A stretch of DNA of 64,000 bases, from assembly GCA_944325555.1 (NCBI GenBank), contig CALVAN010000010.1, positions 1 to 64,000 on the forward strand, given 5' to 3'. Under the pieces are notes generated by a model that saw only the letters and a list, made by a program, of their open reading frames with translations, made no database searches and was not told the origin of the DNA. The position numbers and the translations under genes were made by a program. This document shows, in pieces, positions 60,064 to 64,000 of the stretch. Source of the DNA: Candidatus Gastranaerophilales bacterium (lineage in GTDB: Bacteria > Cyanobacteriota > Vampirovibrionia > Gastranaerophilales > Gastranaerophilaceae). The first letter of the stretch is position 1; every line of letters begins with the position of its first letter.

Positions 60064-62469
60064 ATGAATCTGGGAACGGGATATTTTAAAAATTTTTTTA
60101 ATAAACTGAATACAATGGATTTAATATTGAATTCAATACTATCCTTTTGTATTTCAGTTTTTTTATTTTATGTATTTTTTCCTAATCCCGGTTATTCATC
60201 ACTTAAAGATTTTTTTGTCGGCGAAACAATTTATGCTGATTACAATAAATATTTTGACATATTCTTTGTCTTTTTATATATTGCGGTTTTCTTTTTGTTT
60301 TCGTTCGTATATGGAAAAATTAAAAATCTTGTATTTAAACCAAAGATAAAAGCGGGTAATTTAACCTCTAAAATAGTGTATGCGCTGCAATATATTTCCT
60401 TGGTATGCTATTTTTTGTTGTATCCGTCTGACGGTAATTTTTATCCGGTTTTGCTCGGTGTAATTATTTTACTTATTGTAGCCGGTGTGATTGAAATAAG
60501 AAAAAAACAAAGGATAAGTCAAAATGACGGTCTTGTGCATTTTTCATATATTGCAGTTACTGCATTAGTGCTGCTTTGTTTTGGACGAATATACAGCTTT
60601 CAGCAGATTTTTATAGACCCTCATCATGATGCCGAACACATAACCGCATTTTTTATGCACACAAAATACAATATGCAGTATTACAAAGATATTATGCTCG
60701 TGCACGGGTATAGAGATACAATTGAAAGCTGGCTTGGGTTGTTTGTTTTCGGTAATGAAAATCTCTACACGTATTTTCTCGGCAAGACATTGTATTACAA
60801 TTTGCTTGTTGTAATATTCGGTTTATTCTCTTTATTTGTTTTCAGAGGGAACCCTGTTGCATTGATAACATTTGCAAGCTTATACAGAAACGATGATTTA
60901 ACTCTTCTGTTCGGTATATACATATTAACATTCTATGCTATTGTTCAGAAAAAAATATTTGATAATAAACAACTGTTTTTATCTTTATATGTCTTTTTGT
61001 CTTTTGTGTTTATTCAATACTGGACTACAATGGGCATATTGTGGGCAATCTCTGTTTTACCTGCTGTTGTTTGTTCGTTAATAGAAATAATTAAGAAAAA
61101 GCAATTTAAACAGTTAACAATACCGGCGGTTACGCTTGCAGTTTGTACGGCAATATGTGCAAAAGATTTGTATTACTTTTGTCAGCAGGCAGCATTTTAC
61201 ACAAAAGGCAATTTGTTCGGTTTCGGTACTGTTATGCCGCCTCTTAATCTTCAAAAATTTGAACTTTATTACAGAATGTCTGCAATAATAGCACTTCCTG
61301 CTTTAATGATAATTGCGGCTAAAGAAATAAGTAAAAAGACAGAAAAAAACACTGAGTATTTATTCCTGCTTGCATTCACTATCATACTGATATTTGTATC
61401 GTTAAATTATACAATGGGAAGAATTGATGCGGACAGCTTTACAAGACTGTTAAATATATCAGTGAATCTTATTTTTATAATAATTCCGTATATTGCATAC
61501 AGATTTTATAACAAAAATCAACTGTTAATGAATTATGTGCTGACAGCTCTTATTTTTGTATTGATTTATACGGGATTGAACAAAATCGTAGAGTTAAAAA
61601 CAATGCCCAGACTCCCCAAACAGCAGATAGAAAGGCTGGAAAAACAGGGGCTGCTGGATTTAAGAAATGATGAAAAAAGTTCATTAACGGATATGACGGA
61701 GTTTATCAAGCGGAATTTCCAAAAAGGCGATACCTTTTTGGATCTTACAAATGAGGGGTTGTTATATTACCTGCTTGATAAAAAAATCCCTATACCGTAC
61801 ACCTCTTATTACAATATAGTTTCTGATAAGCAGGCTGCATTTGCTTTGAAAAAAATAAAAAGTAATGAACCCGATGTTATATATATGGATAATTTGAGCA
61901 GAAAGCTTGATGATTCATTTCCTTCTTTAAGAATTAATCCTATATACAGACATTTACTTTTGAGCAAAAAATACAAACTGGTTACGGATGAAAATAAAAA
62001 TAAGGCTTTGTTGGTTAACACTGGTACAAATAATAACCGGTTTAATTATTCGGAACTTCAAACCCTTGACAAAATGTTGGCAACAAACAATATTGAAAAA
62101 CTCCCTGATGCCTGGGGTAAATCAATAAAAACTCTTCCTGTTGAGGAATTTAACCCTCAATTTGTACTGAGCGGATTTAAAATGGATTCTGCAACGGTTA
62201 TAAACATACATTTTAACACACCGGTTAACGGCAAGGATTTGGAGCTGCTCTATATATCAGCACCCGGCAGCGGGGAAACAAACTGGGTGATGCAGCCGAA
62301 TAATACGGCTTCTATGTTATTTTTCCAATCTAAAACCGGCAAAATGCTTGTTCCGTTGGATAATTTACCTTCGTGGATGTTAAATGACTCCGTAACTGAC
62401 ATAACAGTAAAAACAAATGCAAATATAAACCAAAATACAACAATAAAATTTTACAAAAGAAAATATTAA
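60064..62469 (+). CDS. Large multi-span membrane protein, GT-C-like, paralog 1
   Basis: The 801-residue protein has roughly twelve membrane spans (about 20-510), then a soluble C-terminal domain (about 530-801). The first external loop carries GYSSLKDFFVGETIYADYNKYFD-like sequence (in part near 43-65), and a later loop has DPHHDAEH. These acidic and His motifs, and a soluble C-terminal part, are like GT-C glycosyltransferases (ArnT and PMT types) that use lipid-linked sugars, but I cannot name a family. A close paralog starts 37 bases after it. The gene start has only a weak ribosome site. Confidence 0.6.
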   Translation: MNLGTGYFKNFFNKLNTMDLILNSILSFCISVFLFYVFFPNPGYSSLKDFFVGETIYADYNKYFDIFFVFLYIAVFFLFSFVYGKIKNLVFKPKIKAGNLTSKIVYALQYISLVCYFLLYPSDGNFYPVLLGVIILLIVAGVIEIRKKQRISQNDGLVHFSYIAVTALVLLCFGRIYSFQQIFIDPHHDAEHITAFFMHTKYNMQYYKDIMLVHGYRDTIESWLGLFVFGNENLYTYFLGKTLYYNLLVVIFGLFSLFVFRGNPVALITFASLYRNDDLTLLFGIYILTFYAIVQKKIFDNKQLFLSLYVFLSFVFIQYWTTMGILWAISVLPAVVCSLIEIIKKKQFKQLTIPAVTLAVCTAICAKDLYYFCQQAAFYTKGNLFGFGTVMPPLNLQKFELYYRMSAIIALPALMIIAAKEISKKTEKNTEYLFLLAFTIILIFVSLNYTMGRIDADSFTRLLNISVNLIFIIIPYIAYRFYNKNQLLMNYVLTALIFVLIYTGLNKIVELKTMPRLPKQQIERLEKQGLLDLRNDEKSSLTDMTEFIKRNFQKGDTFLDLTNEGLLYYLLDKKIPIPYTSYYNIVSDKQAAFALKKIKSNEPDVIYMDNLSRKLDDSFPSLRINPIYRHLLLSKKYKLVTDENKNKALLVNTGTNNNRFNYSELQTLDKMLATNNIEKLPDAWGKSIKTLPVEEFNPQFVLSGFKMDSATVINIHFNTPVNGKDLELLYISAPGSGETNWVMQPNNTASMLFFQSKTGKMLVPLDNLPSWMLNDSVTDITVKTNANINQNTTIKFYKRKY

Positions 62470-62506
62470 ACCAGTTTTGCGGCAGAGATAGGGAGCAAAT
62501 CCGAAA

Positions 62507-64000
62507 ATGAATCCGGTTACGGAATATTTTAAAGAGATTTTTAACAAACTGAATACAACGGATATGATATTAAATGCAATACTGTCTTTTTGTATTTCTG
62601 TTGTTGCTTTTTATTTGTTTTTACCGAATCCCGGCTATTCTTCGCTTAAAGATTTTTTCGTCGGAGAAACAATTTATGCAGACTACAATAAATATTTTGA
62701 CCTACTGTTTGTTTTTCTGTATGTAATATTATTTTTTATGTTGCTTTTGTTTTATAAAAAAATAAAAACAGCTGTTTTTGAACAAAAGATTATCAGAAGC
62801 AGGCTAACAAACAATATCATATACCCGCTTCAGTATTTATCATTGCTTGGATACTTTATAATATATCCTTTTGACGGGCATCTGTACAAAGGTCTGCTTG
62901 TCATCGTACTTATGCTAATTTGTGCTGGTATTTATGATATACGCAGGTTGCAAAAAATAGGAAAGAATGACGGATTAATACATTTTTCGATATTTTCAAT
63001 AACAGCTGTTGTATTGTTGTGTTTTGGCAGATTTTATTGTACACAAAATTTCCGTCTGGACGCTCACCACGATGCGGAGCATTTTAGTACATATTACATG
63101 CATACCGTACACAAAATGAGTTATTACAAAGATATTATGTTAGTACACGGCGGAAGAGATTTGTCGGAAAGTTGGCTTGCTCAGCATTTGTTGGGTACAA
63201 ACAATCTGTACACATATCTTCTTGGAAAAACTCTGTTTTTTAATATAGTTGTAATACTTTTTACTTTTTTATCATTATTTGTTTTTGATAAAAAACTGAT
63301 AGCGCTTCTGCCATTGATAAGTTTGTATAGAAACGACGAAACAACAACTCTTTTGGGTATTTATTTTCTTGTGTTTTTTATATTGCTGAAAGATAAAATC
63401 TTTAACAATGCTTCAATATTCTTGTCATTGTATCTTTTATTTACATTTATATTTTTTCAATTTTGGACGACTTTTGGAATACTATGGGCTGTATCCTTTC
63501 TCCCTGCAGTTATATATAGAATAATACAAACCTGTAAACAAAAAGATTTTAAACAGTTAATTATTCCATCTATTGCATTATTTGCAGGGTTAGTGCTGTT
63601 TGCACAAGACATATACTATTTTTCCAAGCAGGCTGGTTTTTATACTGCAGGCAATCTGTATGGGTTCGGAACTGTAATGCCTGCATTGAATATAAAAAAA
63701 TATTTTATTTATTTCAGGCTTGCAGCAATACTTGCTTTACCCTCTTTTATACTGCTGTTTTTAAAAGAATTCTTTAAAGAAACCAAAAACATAAAATATT
63801 TATATGTGCTGGTATTTTCCATACTGTTTGTTATGCTTTCTTTAAATTATTCTCTGGGGAGAATTGATAACACTCAATTTTCAAGAATATTTATAATATC
63901 GATAAACACTCTATTTGTGATAATACCTTTCCTGCTTTATGTTAAAAGATATAGTTGCAATGTTCTAAAATACGTAATTCTCGTATCAATATTTTTATTT
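62507..64000 (+). CDS. Paralog 2 of the membrane protein, partial (cut by the window end)
   Basis: An open frame runs from the ATG at 62507 to the window end, 498 codons without a stop. It matches paralog 1 over its whole visible length. Shared blocks are FNKLNT, NPGYSSLKDFFVGETIYADY, HHDAEH, YYKDIMLVHG, SLYRND, GFGTVMP, and NYSLGRID against NYTMGRID. The divergence is even along the protein, so this is an old tandem duplication, not a recent one. GGGAG lies 12 nt before the start. The soluble C-terminal domain lies outside the window. Confidence 0.7.
   Translation, partial: MNPVTEYFKEIFNKLNTTDMILNAILSFCISVVAFYLFLPNPGYSSLKDFFVGETIYADYNKYFDLLFVFLYVILFFMLLLFYKKIKTAVFEQKIIRSRLTNNIIYPLQYLSLLGYFIIYPFDGHLYKGLLVIVLMLICAGIYDIRRLQKIGKNDGLIHFSIFSITAVVLLCFGRFYCTQNFRLDAHHDAEHFSTYYMHTVHKMSYYKDIMLVHGGRDLSESWLAQHLLGTNNLYTYLLGKTLFFNIVVILFTFLSLFVFDKKLIALLPLISLYRNDETTTLLGIYFLVFFILLKDKIFNNASIFLSLYLLFTFIFFQFWTTFGILWAVSFLPAVIYRIIQTCKQKDFKQLIIPSIALFAGLVLFAQDIYYFSKQAGFYTAGNLYGFGTVMPALNIKKYFIYFRLAAILALPSFILLFLKEFFKETKNIKYLYVLVFSILFVMLSLNYSLGRIDNTQFSRIFIISINTLFVIIPFLLYVKRYSCNVLKYVILVSIFLF

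Overview
ORGANISM. The window is AT-rich and gene-dense, with short intergenic spaces and genes in long same-strand runs. It encodes a diderm, LPS-making cell: LptA, LptC, LpxI, LpxB, an AsmA-type envelope protein and TolC. It also carries several families best known from cyanobacteria and plastids: a Ycf46-type AAA ATPase with DUF1257-like and DUF2997-like partners, and a Ycf45-type P-loop/R3H protein. No photosynthesis or respiration gene is present, while there are oxygen-sensitive [FeFe]-hydrogenase proteins and a Rex NADH sensor. Together these suggest a non-photosynthetic, fermentative relative of Cyanobacteria (Melainabacteria/Vampirovibrionia, probably gut Gastranaerophilales). This is inference from gene content; there is no rRNA in the window.

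LAYOUT. 0.5-2.6 kb: nifU-nifS iron-sulfur assembly. 2.8-6.7 kb: an operon of an HhH protein, a radical-SAM activase-like protein, the Ycf46-like ATPase and two small partners. 6.8-11.1 kb (minus): a CHASE2 protein with a degenerate cyclase domain, and dnaX with a possible frameshift site. 11.2-16.6 kb: ldcA, a pilin-like small protein, a YkgJ-type protein, a DUF374 acyltransferase, a hidden 55-residue ORF, a helical protein and an ABC-F ATPase. 16.6-23.1 kb: an Ala/Lys-rich protein, the Ycf45-like protein, a glycosyltransferase, a secreted protein, pgi and a zinc-ribbon protein. 23.5-28.5 kb: a giant AsmA-like protein and a TolC-family protein. 28.6-34.8 kb: rex, divergent from a five-gene hydrogenase/phosphatase operon. 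35-36.9 kb: dnaK. 37-43.3 kb (minus): lptC-lptA-nrnA-yihY-gph-nudix-cof-ispF, one long operon. 43.6-46.1 kb: a RelA/SpoT-domain protein with a small partner, and a membrane protein. 46.2-49.4 kb: lpxI-lpxB-chrA-chrA. 49.7-58.9 kb: rpsJ to rplR, the S10-spc ribosomal operon, ending early at a terminator. 59-64 kb: two or three small unknown proteins and two tandem multi-membrane-span paralogs, the second cut by the window end.

HOW IT FITS TOGETHER. Fe-S assembly (NifUS) can supply the hydrogenase, ferredoxin-like and radical-SAM proteins. The hydrogenase operon combines a catalytic-type hydrogenase, a PAS-containing sensor-type hydrogenase and a PP2C/SpoIIE phosphatase, which suggests H2 or redox sensing that leads to protein dephosphorylation, next to Rex. 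The lpt and lpx operons supply the outer membrane.

MOST INTERESTING. (1) Two copies of a structured, pseudoknot-capable RNA-like element inside ribosomal-operon spacers. (2) The sensor-hydrogenase/phosphatase operon. (3) A RelA/SpoT-domain protein with an unusual long N-terminal part, paired with a small ORF. (4) A CHASE2 'cyclase' that has lost both metal-binding aspartates. (5) A candidate dnaX -1 frameshift site. (6) The Ycf46-type operon in a non-photosynthetic context. (7) Dispersed palindromic repeats and a 30-bp perfect palindrome near rex. No tRNA, rRNA, CRISPR array or intact insertion sequence was recognised.
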